A stretch of DNA of 64,000 bases from Chitinophaga pinensis (GCA_945879015.1 CAMCUO010000002.1:30422-94421); one strand, 5' to 3'. Counted from the first letter of the stretch, positions 7,990-16,668 are shown. Notes: generated by a model not told the origin, from the letters alone. Numbers and translations: made by a program.

Positions 7990-8349
7990 ATGGTAGAAGA
8001 AAAAACAATCAGAAAGATATTTTATTACAAGCATTATTACCTGGAATTTTATGAGAAACTAAAACCAGAAGTAAAAAAGAAGTTTAATTGGACTTTAAAG
8101 TTAATTGCCGTTCTCGATAGAATTCCAGTTAAATATTTTAAACACGTGGAAGGTTCAACAGGAATTTATGAAATTCGTGTTGAAGTGGGTTCAGATATTT
8201 ATAGAGCATTTAGTTTTTTTGACAAAGACCAACTTGTAATTGTAATGAATGGTTTTCAAAAGAAAACTCAGAAAACGCCAAAGAACGAAATAGAATTAGC
8301 AGAGAAACTCAAAAAAGAATACTTCAATGAAAAAGAAAATCGCAAATAA
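7990..8349 (+). CDS. higB: RelE/HigB-type toxin (phage Gp49-like family)
   Basis: 119-aa predicted mRNA-interferase toxin. The fold features of the HigB/Gp49 branch are visible: an N-terminal strand-helix, then HVEGSTGIYEIRVEVGSDIYRAFSFF with the basic and aromatic residues of the RelE sheet, then VIVMNGFQKKTQKTPKNEIELAEKL. The KKTQKTP...A segment is diagnostic for this branch. The toxin gene comes first and overlaps the antitoxin by 23 bp, the usual higBA order. The ATG lies directly after the -7 promoter element. Toxin activity is inferred from family and context only. Confidence 0.88.
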   Translation: MVEEKTIRKIFYYKHYYLEFYEKLKPEVKKKFNWTLKLIAVLDRIPVKYFKHVEGSTGIYEIRVEVGSDIYRAFSFFDKDQLVIVMNGFQKKTQKTPKNEIELAEKLKKEYFNEKENRK

Positions 8350-8638
8350 AAATTTAACATCATTCGATAACCATTTGGATAAAGAATATGGAAAACGAGG
8401 AACAAAAAAAAGAGAAAAATTTGAAGAAGGATTTGAAGCTTTCAAACTGGGTGTGATGTTACAAGAACTTCGTAAAGACCAAGGAATGACTCAATCACAA
8501 CTCGCAGAGAAATGTGGAACGACTAAAACATATATTTCACGAATTGAAAATGACGCTTCTGATATTAGACTTTCCACGCTTATGAGAATTATTCGTGAAG
8601 GACTTGGAGGTCATTTGAAACTTAGCTTTGGAATTTAG
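8327..8638 (+). CDS. higA: HigA-type XRE-family antitoxin
   Basis: 103-aa antitoxin. The first ~40 residues are charged and probably extended. A Cro/C1 helix-turn-helix follows, with MTQSQLAEKCGTTKTYISRIEN giving both helices, and the protein ends with a short hydrophobic tail (GGHLKLSFGI). It should bind HigB and repress the shared promoter, whose spacer carries a matching palindrome. The ATG lies inside the 3' end of the toxin gene, which indicates translational coupling. Directly after the stop begins the remnant of a secreted-protein gene on the other strand. Confidence 0.88.
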   Translation: MKKKIANKNLTSFDNHLDKEYGKRGTKKREKFEEGFEAFKLGVMLQELRKDQGMTQSQLAEKCGTTKTYISRIENDASDIRLSTLMRIIREGLGGHLKLSFGI

Positions 8639-8812
8639 AAGCGCTATGGTTGTTGTTTTGCATCTACCTATCATGATAAACAGTTGGGTTTGTTGAATTG
8701 AATTAGCCCATTCAGAATCACTCCCAACCATTACTTTTTGGAAAGTGGTTTGAGATTTGGCACAAGAAAAGCAAAAAATGAAAATTGAAAAATAGAGTAG
8801 TTTTTTCATCAT
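8639..8812 (-). pseudogene. 5' remnant of a secreted repeat-protein gene
   Basis: On the minus strand an ATG opens MMKKLLYFSIFIFCFSCAKSQ, a clear signal or lipoprotein-type peptide. It is followed by TTFQKVMVGSDSEWANSIQQT, which is how many Bacteroidota T9SS cargo proteins with GG-repeat propellers begin. After that the frame becomes unlike the family and runs into the 3' end of the antitoxin gene. The rest of the gene is absent. This looks like a gene cut by arrival of the toxin-antitoxin module or by a deletion. Confidence 0.55.
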
Positions 8813-8909
8813 AGATGCAAACGTTATTATCGCAACATTATTGTATTAATAGATTTTTAAAAGCGTAATAAAATCCGTTTTAATCCTTTGAGTCAGCGTC
8901 ACCCGCATC

Positions 8910-10907
8910 CTACTTCACCACAATCCTGCCCAACATACTATTAAAAGCTTTTTTCGCTTCCAATAAAGATTGTTGTGTTTGCATCAAAGTCATCATTTCT
9001 TCTTCAGGTGGATTTTCTTTTAAACGTTTTTGAATGTCGTAAATCATCATTTCTATTTTACGGCTTTTTAATGCATATATAGCATTATCAACAGAACGCT
9101 TTAAAACAGTTTTCTCTTCTGTTGGATAAATGCCGTGCTGTTCCCAGTTGGCTAGGGTGTACGGACTGCTTATCAAATCAATGGTTAAAGAACAGATGGC
9201 AGAATTTTCGTGACCAATAAAATAATTTGTATCAGGAACGCTATCTTTTTCTAGGTGTTGAACAAATTCATTGAACACAGAGTTGTATAATAAATTGTTG
9301 ATGACAATATTATCGTTTTGTAATTCTTGAATTAAAAATTGTGAAATAGTTGCATCCACAATAATATCTTCACCTGCTTCATCCTGGCTTTCAACTTTAA
9401 CTGTTTGTGCTCCGAAATTAATTAGCAAACGAATTATATCTCTTTCCTGATGTTCGGCATCGGCAATCGTGTGTTCCTTTTTTTCTTCCAGAACAAGTTC
9501 TTCAACATTCGTATTTTGATTTTGCTGCTGAGGATTATTGCGTTTGTCGTTAAAATTTTTATTTCGAATTTTATTTAACTCACTCAACAAAATTTGTTCA
9601 TCCACATCCATAATGCGGGCACATTCTTTTACATATACAGAGCGATAAATCGCATCAGGAATAAGAGCAATGCTTTCTACAATTTTTTTGATAGCCTCCG
9701 CTTTTTTCAAAGGATCGTTGTTTGTTCCTTTGGTTAAGATGTTGGCTTTGTAAGAAATAAAATTTTGTGCCTTGTTAACGATAAAATCTTTTAAGTCTTG
9801 TGTGCTTACTTTTTTAGAATAAGAATCCGGGTCATCACCGTCAGGGAAGAGAAGAACTTTTACATTCATTCCTTCTTCCAACAACAAATCAATTCCTTTT
9901 AATGCTGCATTTATTCCGGCTTGGTCACCATCGTAAGAAATAATAATATCGTTTGTGAAACGTTGGATTAATTTTATTTGTCCTGCGGTTAAAGCTGTTC
10001 CGCTACTTGCCACCACATTCTCAACACCCGCTTGATGCATCGCAATCACATCCATATAACCTTCAACCAGGAAGCAAAATTTTTCTTTTACGATGGCATT
10101 CTTCGAATGATACAATCCATACAAAACATCACTCTTGTGATAAATTTCTGTTTCGGGAGAGTTAACGTATTTCGAAGTTTTTATATCTGTCCGTAAAGTT
10201 CTTCCGCCAAATGCAATCACTCTTCCGCTTTGGTTGTGAATCGGAAACATTACTCTTCCCCAAAAACGATCTGCATGTTTTGTATCAGCAGCTTTTATAA
10301 TTTCACCCGTCTCCGAATTTACTTCCGCTTCATTATTGTATTCAATGGTTAGACCTGATTTAACAAGATATTCCATCTTATAACCAGTAGCAACAGCAAT
10401 TTCTGTAAACGCATTTCTTTGGTTGATGCTATAACCCAATTGAAATTTCTGGATGATGTCTTCTCTCAATCCACGTTCTTTAAAATATCCTAAACCGATG
10501 GATTTTCCTTCATCGGTATTGTATAAATTTTCGGAAAAATGTTTTTGTGCGTAAGAAGAAACAACCAATAAACTTTCTCTGTCATTGTTGTGCTGAATCT
10601 GTTCAGGAGTTTGTTCTTCCTCAACAATTTCGATGTTGTATTTTTTTGCAAGGAAACGAAGAGCATCCGGATAAGTCAGCTTATCATGCTCCATGATGAA
10701 GTTGATGGCATTTCCACCTTTTCCGCAACCAAAACATTTGTAAATTCCTTTTGCAGGAGAAACATAAAAGGAAGGAGTTTTCTCATTGTGAAAAGGACAG
10801 CAACCAATTAAATTAGCTCCGCGCTTTTTTAGCGAAACATAATCAGCAACTACTTCCTCTACACGAGCAGCTTCAAAAATTTTATCTATGTCTTCTTTGT
10901 GTATAAT
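8910..10907 (-). CDS. dnaG: DNA primase DnaG, apparent AUU start
   Basis: Primase that makes RNA primers at the replication fork. Read to an ATT codon at 10907-10905 it is 665 aa, the family length. The CHC2 zinc finger is then complete: Cys37, His40, Cys58 and Cys61 in CPFHNEKTPSF...YKCFGCGKGGN. The core has the TOPRIM motifs EGYMD and SYDGDQAG, and the C-terminus is the helicase-binding region. The first ATG in frame (10694) would remove the whole zinc finger. Between the upstream in-frame stop and the zinc finger there is no ATG, GTG or TTG. ATT falls exactly where relatives begin (I-I-H-K-E-D-I for M-I-x-K-E-x-I), and GGAGG lies 9 nt upstream. A sequencing error at the start codon is the alternative. 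Confidence 0.93.
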   Translation of the reverse strand: MIHKEDIDKIFEAARVEEVVADYVSLKKRGANLIGCCPFHNEKTPSFYVSPAKGIYKCFGCGKGGNAINFIMEHDKLTYPDALRFLAKKYNIEIVEEEQTPEQIQHNNDRESLLVVSSYAQKHFSENLYNTDEGKSIGLGYFKERGLREDIIQKFQLGYSINQRNAFTEIAVATGYKMEYLVKSGLTIEYNNEAEVNSETGEIIKAADTKHADRFWGRVMFPIHNQSGRVIAFGGRTLRTDIKTSKYVNSPETEIYHKSDVLYGLYHSKNAIVKEKFCFLVEGYMDVIAMHQAGVENVVASSGTALTAGQIKLIQRFTNDIIISYDGDQAGINAALKGIDLLLEEGMNVKVLLFPDGDDPDSYSKKVSTQDLKDFIVNKAQNFISYKANILTKGTNNDPLKKAEAIKKIVESIALIPDAIYRSVYVKECARIMDVDEQILLSELNKIRNKNFNDKRNNPQQQNQNTNVEELVLEEKKEHTIADAEHQERDIIRLLINFGAQTVKVESQDEAGEDIIVDATISQFLIQELQNDNIVINNLLYNSVFNEFVQHLEKDSVPDTNYFIGHENSAICSLTIDLISSPYTLANWEQHGIYPTEEKTVLKRSVDNAIYALKSRKIEMMIYDIQKRLKENPPEEEMMTLMQTQQSLLEAKKAFNSMLGRIVVK

Positions 10908-10916
10908 GGTGATTTT

Positions 10917-10921
10917 CCTCC
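10917..10921 (-). promoter_or_regulatory. Strong Shine-Dalgarno before the dnaG ATT
   Basis: GGAGG on the minus strand, 9 nt before the ATT. Strong Shine-Dalgarno sites are rare in Bacteroidota, so its presence supports initiation at the non-standard codon. Confidence 0.55.
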
Positions 10922-10930
10922 GTAAGTTTT

Positions 10931-11074
10931 TGCTCGCAGATTTCGCGGATTTTCGCAGATTTTTTTCTGGTGATATCCGTTTCGCTGACGCAAAAAAATT
11001 GTTTTATAGTGTTTCGATTAATATTTTTTTCTTTTCCCTTTTTTATCCGCGAAAATCTGCGAAATCTGCGTGCA
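10931..11074. repeat. MITE-like element, GCAGATTTCGCGGATTTTCG ends
   Basis: Two ~34-bp inverted ends (10931-10967 and 11040-11073) with CGCAGATTTCGC / GCGAAATCTGCG cores surround ~75 bp with no gene. A single arm of the same family occurs at 53538. It lies between dnaG and the transglycosylase gene. Confidence 0.72.
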
Positions 11075-11139
11075 ACCTTTCGGGATGCCCATAGAAAACG
11101 GATTGCTAATTTACGAAAAAAATGCTTAAGAAAGAGAGA

Positions 11140-12591
11140 CTATTTTTTGGCTGGTTTGGCCATTAATTTAGCCATAGCACGTTGGCTATCTTCGTTATTG
11201 GGATTGATTTTTAACGATTTTTTATAATTGCTCAGCGCCAATTCTTTTTCTCCCATTTGTCTGTACGTTTCGCCTAATCCATGATAAACTGCCCACGAGT
11301 CTGGATACTGTGTTTCGGTATGTTTAAATAGTTTATGTGCTTCTTCGGTTTTGCGTGCTTTTAATAATTTGAATCCTATGTCGTTTATGTGTTCATCAGA
11401 AGAAGGATATTTATACGGAGTTAATCCGCTTAATTCTGTTTCCACTGCTTTTACTTTTGTAATAAAATAATCGAAAGGAATTATTCCGTCAATAAAATCA
11501 TTTTCGTATTTGCTGATACAATTTCCAAGGTAGCTGCATTGGTCGGGCACACCTGTTTGTCCGGAAGGACTACATTTACAAGCCATATACGAACTATACA
11601 TTCTATCTCCATCAATTAAATAAACAGAATCTTTATTTTGCATTATCATCATATCGAAATTGCAAAATGCAGCCAATGCTAATTGAGAATAATTCTGAGA
11701 TGCATTTTTAAATCCTCCATAAGAAGTTTGCCAAACGGTTTGTATCAATTGCATTCCGCCTTCAGTAGGATTTATTTTTCGGATAACACCCGCAACATTT
11801 CCTGCTCCAGCATGATAAGAATGCAATACTAAAAGTCGGAACCACAAATCGGTTTCGTTATAAGTAACATGTGCACTGTCCAACATTGCTTTTGTATATG
11901 GAATACAAATTCTACTCAACAAACGTGAAGCACCCAATGCAGATTTTTCTATGTCTGTTCTTTCGTCAATTGTTTTATTTACAATCAAACCTTGTTTACG
12001 CGCAACAGCTGGCATAAGTTGAAACGGACCGTTGGCACCAACAGTTGATTTAGTATTCATTTTACCCGGACTCTCAATCAACAAAATTGCTTGTGCATAC
12101 CAAGGGTCAACACCATTTTGTTTGAACACATCAATGGAACGGTTGATTGTCGGCATTACTTTTTTAAATTCATAAAAATCCTTTTTCCCGATCGTTACTA
12201 ATATGCTAATGCTATCAGCAATAGTATTTGCTTTACGGATGCTATCTCTGTAAATGTTTTTTTCTAGATCTGTTTGTTTGTTCCATTCTTTGGTAGAAAC
12301 TTTCGTAAGCATTTGTCTGGTTCCAGCAACGCTTATCATTGCGGAGTCGGGAGGAAGATTCATGATCTGCTGCCAAAATTTCGGTTGTGCTAAGTTTTGC
12401 CAACCTTCATTATAAAGAGTAGCATCGTCAATAAATTTCATTTTGGTTACATCATTATAACCAACCACATATTTTTCTACAACGGGAACACTGCTTATTC
12501 CTTTTTGAGCTTTCGCAGAAATGCAGGAGAACAAAACAGTTATAAATAGTGCAATTGAGAGAAGGGAAGATATGTTCTTTTGTCTGTTCAA
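11140..12591 (-). CDS. Lytic transglycosylase with C-terminal TPRs
   Basis: Exported peptidoglycan-cleaving enzyme, 483 aa. A signal sequence (to ~residue 29, ending SAKAQ; the LFSC within it could be a weak lipobox) precedes an SLT-type catalytic domain. The catalytic Glu173 lies in LLIESPGKMN, followed by GANGPFQLMPAVARKQG and SYHAGAGNVAGVIRKI, all expected for soluble or membrane-bound lytic transglycosylases. Two TPR units follow (~400-475: AHKLFKHTETQYPDSWAVYHGLGETYRQMG and ALSNYKKSLKINPNN). A Cys-rich stretch in between (CKCSPSGQTGVPDQCSYLGNC) may form disulfides. Its role is probably cell-wall turnover or opening of the wall for an envelope complex. Confidence 0.85.
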   Translation of the reverse strand: MNRQKNISSLLSIALFITVLFSCISAKAQKGISSVPVVEKYVVGYNDVTKMKFIDDATLYNEGWQNLAQPKFWQQIMNLPPDSAMISVAGTRQMLTKVSTKEWNKQTDLEKNIYRDSIRKANTIADSISILVTIGKKDFYEFKKVMPTINRSIDVFKQNGVDPWYAQAILLIESPGKMNTKSTVGANGPFQLMPAVARKQGLIVNKTIDERTDIEKSALGASRLLSRICIPYTKAMLDSAHVTYNETDLWFRLLVLHSYHAGAGNVAGVIRKINPTEGGMQLIQTVWQTSYGGFKNASQNYSQLALAAFCNFDMMIMQNKDSVYLIDGDRMYSSYMACKCSPSGQTGVPDQCSYLGNCISKYENDFIDGIIPFDYFITKVKAVETELSGLTPYKYPSSDEHINDIGFKLLKARKTEEAHKLFKHTETQYPDSWAVYHGLGETYRQMGEKELALSNYKKSLKINPNNEDSQRAMAKLMAKPAKK

Positions 12592-12795
12592 AATAAGAGA
12601 GATTTAATTTTCATAAAAATACTTTTCTAAAGTACCTATGAAACATGGGACTTGCAAACTTTTTAACAAAGGTTTTCAACAATTATATATGTTATAACGA
12701 GATTGGCTCTGAGATGTTGCGTTTTTATGGGATTCACGACTAACATGCATTTGTACCTGATGAATGTACTTAGTTTTTATTTGTGATTTCGCAAT

Positions 12796-12827
12796 AATCC
12801 CCCTCGCCCCCTTTTTAAGGGGGAATT
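12796..12827. repeat. Solo copy of the DUF559-flanking repeat
   Basis: AATCCCCCTCGCCCCCT then TTTTAAGGGGGAATT. It closely matches 2500-2531, but here no DUF559 gene and no inverted partner accompany it. Confidence 0.75.
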
Positions 12828-12854
12828 GATTCTCGTTTTCAAAATGATCAACAG

Positions 12855-12875
12855 ACCTGCCTGCCGTAGGCAGGT
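12855..12875. repeat. CCTGCCTGCC...GGCAGG palindrome
   Basis: ACCTGCCTGCCGTAGGCAGGT, a GC-rich near-palindrome of the family seen at 5672, 39644 and 42611. Confidence 0.75.
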
Positions 12876-12916
12876 TTGTAAATTCGTATTTATTCGTAAT
12901 TCGTAGATTATTTACT

Positions 12917-12924
12917 TACTTTTG
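12917..12924 (+). promoter_or_regulatory. Candidate -7 box for the acyl-CoA dehydrogenase
   Basis: TACTTTTG fits TAnnTTTG and lies 29 bp before the ATG. The -33 position has only TTCG, so the match is partial. Confidence 0.45.
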
Positions 12925-12952
12925 TTTCGCAAAAAATTTAAAATTATTTACA

Positions 12953-14131
12953 ATGGCAACAGATAGATTTGAAGCTCACGATTATTATTTAATGGATGAG
13001 TTATTGACAGATGAACATAAATTGATTCGTGAAACAGCGCGTGCGTGGGTAAAGAAAGAGGTTTCACCAATTGTAGAAGAAGCATGTCAAACAACAAAAT
13101 TTCCAAAACAATGGATTAAAGGTTTAGCGGAAGTTGGAGCATTCGGTCCGTACATCCCTACAAAATATGGTGGTGCAGGCTTGGATCAAATTTCTTACGG
13201 ATTAATAATGCAAGAATTAGAGCGTGGTGATAGTGGCTTGCGCTCAACAGCATCGGTACAAAGCTCATTGGTAATGTATCCGATTTATACTTATGGAACA
13301 GAAGAGCAAAGAATGAAATACCTTCCAAAGTTGGCAACAGGCGAAATGATGGGCTGTTTCGGACTTACGGAGCCGGATCATGGTTCAAATCCTTCTGGGA
13401 TGCTTACTAATATTAAAGATAAAGGCGACCACTATTTACTTAACGGAGCTAAGATGTGGATTTCAAACTCTCCTTTTGCTGATATAGCAGTGGTTTGGGC
13501 GAAAGATGAAGCAGGTGATATTCGTGGAATGGTTGTAGAAAGAGGAATGGAAGGCTTTACAACTCCAGAAACACATGGAAAATGGAGTCTACGTGCAAGT
13601 GCAACAGGCGAATTGGTATTTCACAATGTAAAAGTTCCAAAAGAGAATATTTTCCCTACTATAAAAGGCTTAAAAGGACCATTAGGATGCTTAAATTCAG
13701 CACGTTACGGAATCGCTTGGGGTGCAATTGGGGCAGCAATGGATTGTTACGATTCTGCTTTACGTTATTCCAAGGAGCGTATCCAGTTCGGCCGTCCAAT
13801 CGCTGGTTTTCAGTTGACTCAAAAGAAATTGGCTGAAATGATTACTGAGATTACAAAAGCTCAATTATTGACTTGGAGATTAGGTGTTTTGAAAAACGAA
13901 AACCGCGCAACACCCGCTCAAATCTCAATGGCAAAGCGTAACAACGTGAATATGGCTTTACAAATTGCACGTGAAGCACGACAAATCCATGGTGGAATGG
14001 GTATTACAGGCGAATATCCGATTATGCGTCACATGATGAATTTGGAATCTGTTATTACTTATGAAGGAACACATGATATTCATTTATTGATTACAGGAAT
14101 GGATGTAACAGGAATTAGTGCATTTGAATAG
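12953..14131 (+). CDS. gcdH: Acyl-CoA dehydrogenase, glutaryl-CoA dehydrogenase type
   Basis: FAD enzyme that oxidises (and in true GCDH also decarboxylates) glutaryl-CoA to crotonyl-CoA in lysine and tryptophan breakdown. At 392 aa it has the full three-domain fold. FGLTEPDHGSNPSGM and WISNSPFADIAVVWAK bind flavin and substrate, and RYSKERIQFGRPIAGFQLTQKKLAEM and QIHGGMGITGEYPIMRHMMN are in the C-terminal helical domain. YEGTHDIH holds the catalytic Glu and is the form typical of glutaryl-CoA dehydrogenases, as is the ending ITGMDVTGISAFE. It stands alone, with its own promoter box and a terminator at 14262. Confidence 0.9.
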   Translation: MATDRFEAHDYYLMDELLTDEHKLIRETARAWVKKEVSPIVEEACQTTKFPKQWIKGLAEVGAFGPYIPTKYGGAGLDQISYGLIMQELERGDSGLRSTASVQSSLVMYPIYTYGTEEQRMKYLPKLATGEMMGCFGLTEPDHGSNPSGMLTNIKDKGDHYLLNGAKMWISNSPFADIAVVWAKDEAGDIRGMVVERGMEGFTTPETHGKWSLRASATGELVFHNVKVPKENIFPTIKGLKGPLGCLNSARYGIAWGAIGAAMDCYDSALRYSKERIQFGRPIAGFQLTQKKLAEMITEITKAQLLTWRLGVLKNENRATPAQISMAKRNNVNMALQIAREARQIHGGMGITGEYPIMRHMMNLESVITYEGTHDIHLLITGMDVTGISAFE

Positions 14132-14150
14132 TAATTAATTTGCTTGCCCA

Positions 14151-14166
14151 TTCGACTCCGCTCAGG
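14151..14166. repeat. Half copy of the TTCGACTCCGCTCAG repeat
   Basis: Single arm of the CTTCGACTACGCTCAG family, with no inverted partner nearby. Confidence 0.55.
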
Positions 14167-14261
14167 GTTGCGCACTATGATCATTTTCACGACTATATCG
14201 TCACACATAGCGTATTCGATTGCTTTCAGAGCTATATGAATATTTACATATAAAATAATTA

Positions 14262-14299
14262 GGAAAACCCAGGTAGAATTTACTGGGTTTTCTCTTTTT
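14262..14299 (+). terminator. Rho-independent terminator after gcdH
   Basis: GAAAACCCAG and CTGGGTTTTC pair around a short loop, followed by TCTTTTT. Confidence 0.75.
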
Positions 14300-14392
14300 A
14301 ATACCCCTTTCAATTACTAATAGTGGAAAAGAGTTAATAAGTAATATGGAAAAATAGCAGGTATTTTTAGTAAAAATTCACACTTTAGTGGA

Positions 14393-15193
14393 ATGGAGTA
14401 TTTAGGATATATAGCGGCTATTTTAATTGGAGTTTTATTGGGATTGATTGGTGCAGGAGGTTCCATTCTTACGATTCCTGTTTTGGTTTATTTGATTGGC
14501 ATTGAACCCGTGCATGCTACTTCTTATTCTTTATTTATTGTTGGTGTGTCTGCTTTCATTGGCGGATTGCGCTATATGAAAAACAGTCTGATTTGCTGGA
14601 GAACAATGCTGGTATTCGGAATACCATCGGTGATAAGCATTTTTTTTACCAGAAAATATTTACTGCACAAAATCCCCGATCATCTGATTTCTATTGGCAC
14701 TTTAGATATAACCAAGAGTGCAGCATTGATGATTCTTTTGGCGGTATTGATGATTGCTGCTTCGTATACAATGATTCGCAAACCATCATCAGTCCTCGCG
14801 GATATGCACAAGCACAACAACGAGCAATACCGTTATTTTTTAATTTTTCAGCAAGGAGTTATTGTAGGAACATTAGTAGGTTTAGTTGGAGCAGGAGGAG
14901 GATTTTTAATTATTCCGGCATTGGTTGTTTTAGCAAAGTTGCCAATGAAAAAGGCCGTTGGAACTTCTTTGGCAATCATTGCGTTTAACTCATCGATAGG
15001 GTTTTTGAGCGATTTTGGTACACATGATTTTGATTGGAAATTCATATTAATTTTCTCGGCTTTTGCCATCACAGGTATCATTTTAGGAAGTTATCTTTCA
15101 AAATATATAAGTGGTGCAAAGCTAAAGCCCGGATTCGGATGGTTTATTTTAGTGATGGGAGTTTATATTATAAGCAAAGAGCTCTTTTTTTAA
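14393..15193 (+). CDS. TauE/SafE-family sulfite (sulfoacetate) exporter-like permease
   Basis: 266-aa polytopic membrane protein of the TauE/SafE family. It has about eight hydrophobic segments in two homologous halves, each opening with the family glycine motif: GVLLGLIGAGGSILTIPVLV near the N-terminus and GTLVGLVGAGGGFLIIPALV near residue 165. The family exports sulfite and other organosulfur anions. The neighbouring persulfide dioxygenase and rhodaneses release sulfite and thiosulfate, which fits an exporter role here. The ATG start comes soon after the gcdH terminator. A candidate promoter separates it from the next gene, so co-transcription is probable but not certain. Confidence 0.88.
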   Translation: MEYLGYIAAILIGVLLGLIGAGGSILTIPVLVYLIGIEPVHATSYSLFIVGVSAFIGGLRYMKNSLICWRTMLVFGIPSVISIFFTRKYLLHKIPDHLISIGTLDITKSAALMILLAVLMIAASYTMIRKPSSVLADMHKHNNEQYRYFLIFQQGVIVGTLVGLVGAGGGFLIIPALVVLAKLPMKKAVGTSLAIIAFNSSIGFLSDFGTHDFDWKFILIFSAFAITGIILGSYLSKYISGAKLKPGFGWFILVMGVYIISKELFF

Positions 15194-15225
15194 CATATGT
15201 AAAAAAACAAGCGAACAATATTTAG

Positions 15226-15233
15226 TACCTTTG
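15226..15233 (+). promoter_or_regulatory. Candidate -7 box before the persulfide dioxygenase gene
   Basis: TACCTTTG fits TAnnTTTG, 37 bp before the ATG. No convincing TTG lies at the -33 distance. A short CCCTTCGGGG palindrome follows at 15244. Confidence 0.4.
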
Positions 15234-15270
15234 TTGGATAGAATCCCTTCGGGGAAAAAACTCAAAAATC

Positions 15271-16656
15271 ATGTACATCGAACAACTTTATACTGGATGT
15301 TTAGCTGAAGCAGCATATTACATCGAATCGGATGGGGAAGTAGCAATTATTGACCCATTGCGCGAAACAGAACCATATATCGAATTAGCAAAAAAACGAA
15401 ACGCAAAAATTAAATATGTTTTTGAAACGCATTTTCATGCAGATTTTGTTTCAGGTCACGTTGACTTAGCACGTAAAACTAATTCTTCTATTGTATTCGG
15501 ACCAACTGCAAAAACTGGTTACGATACCATTGTTGCGAAAGACGAAGAAGTATTTTCTATTGGAAAAATAAAATTAAAAGTACTACATACTCCAGGACAT
15601 ACATTGGAATCATCTTGTTATTTATTGATAGATGAAAATGGAAAAAATCATGCATTGTTTACAGGAGATACTTTATTTGTAGGAGATGTTGGTCGCCCCG
15701 ATTTAGCAATAAAAAGCGATTTAACAATTGATGATTTAGCTGGAATGATGTACGATTCTTTGAATTCAAAAATCAAACCTCTAGCTGATGATGTAATTGT
15801 TTATCCAGCTCACGGAGCAGGTTCATCTTGCGGAAAAAATATTGGGAAAGAAACTTTTTCTACTATTGGAACACAAAAGCAAATGAATTATGCTTTGCAA
15901 CCAATGAGTAAAGCAGAATTTGTAAAAGCAGTTACGGAAGGATTAGCTGCAGCACCAAATTATTTTGCTTGGGATGCTAAATTAAACAAAGAAGGATATG
16001 CAAGTATTGATGATGTTTTGCAAAAAAACACAAAAGCACTTTCAGTAGAAGAAGTTGAAACTGAAATTTCAAAAGGAGCATTGGTTTTAGATGTTCGTTC
16101 ACCTGATGATTTTGAAAAAGGACTTGTTCCAAACGCAATTAATATTGGATTAAACGGACAGTATGCACCATGGGTTGGAGCCTTGATTGATCCTAAAGCA
16201 ACATTGATTTTAGTAACAGATGAAGGCAAAGAAGCAGAAGCTGTTTTACGTTTAGCACGAGTTGGATACGAAAATGTAAAAGGATATTTGAATGGTGGAA
16301 TGAATACTTGGAAAGATGCTGGAAAAGCAACCGAAGCTGTTCACAGTGTTTCTGCAGAAGATTTTGTAGCACACTTAGATTCATCTGATACTATTTTAGA
16401 TGTTAGAAAACCAGGTGAAGTAGAAAGTGGAATGATAGAAAATGCAAATCACATTTGTTTGTCGGAATTACAAAGCAAATTGGATACATTGGATAAAAAT
16501 AAACATTACACCATTCATTGTGCTGGCGGTTATCGTTCTATGATGGCAGCTTCCATTATGAAACAAAAAGGATTTAATAAAGTTACGAATGTGTTGGGTG
16601 GAATGGGAAAAATAAAAGCAACTGGCATAAAACTTGTTCTGCCTGAGGTTGTATAA
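15271..16656 (+). CDS. Persulfide dioxygenase (ETHE1-like) fused to two rhodanese domains
   Basis: 461-aa fusion. Residues ~1-240 are a metallo-beta-lactamase-fold persulfide dioxygenase: HFHADFVSGH, TPGHTLESSCY, TGDTLFVGDVGRPD and YPAHGAGSSCG hold the iron and second-shell residues. It should oxidise glutathione-type or other low-molecular persulfides to sulfite. Two rhodanese domains follow. The first (~260-355) has DVRSPDDFEKG but its active loop reads VTDEGKEA, with no Cys, so it is probably structural. The second (~365-455) keeps the catalytic loop HCAGGYRS. This suggests sulfur relay between transferase and dioxygenase. Two more rhodanese genes follow within 25 bp each, forming a sulfide/persulfide detoxification operon. 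Confidence 0.9.
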   Translation: MYIEQLYTGCLAEAAYYIESDGEVAIIDPLRETEPYIELAKKRNAKIKYVFETHFHADFVSGHVDLARKTNSSIVFGPTAKTGYDTIVAKDEEVFSIGKIKLKVLHTPGHTLESSCYLLIDENGKNHALFTGDTLFVGDVGRPDLAIKSDLTIDDLAGMMYDSLNSKIKPLADDVIVYPAHGAGSSCGKNIGKETFSTIGTQKQMNYALQPMSKAEFVKAVTEGLAAAPNYFAWDAKLNKEGYASIDDVLQKNTKALSVEEVETEISKGALVLDVRSPDDFEKGLVPNAINIGLNGQYAPWVGALIDPKATLILVTDEGKEAEAVLRLARVGYENVKGYLNGGMNTWKDAGKATEAVHSVSAEDFVAHLDSSDTILDVRKPGEVESGMIENANHICLSELQSKLDTLDKNKHYTIHCAGGYRSMMAASIMKQKGFNKVTNVLGGMGKIKATGIKLVLPEVV

Positions 16657-16668
16657 ATTAAAAAGAAT

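Larger units (their letters stand above)
12592..12952. other. Intergenic region between divergent genes
   Basis: No gene is visible. It carries two dispersed palindromes (12796-12827 and 12855-12875) and a candidate promoter for the downstream dehydrogenase at 12917. Confidence 0.6.
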
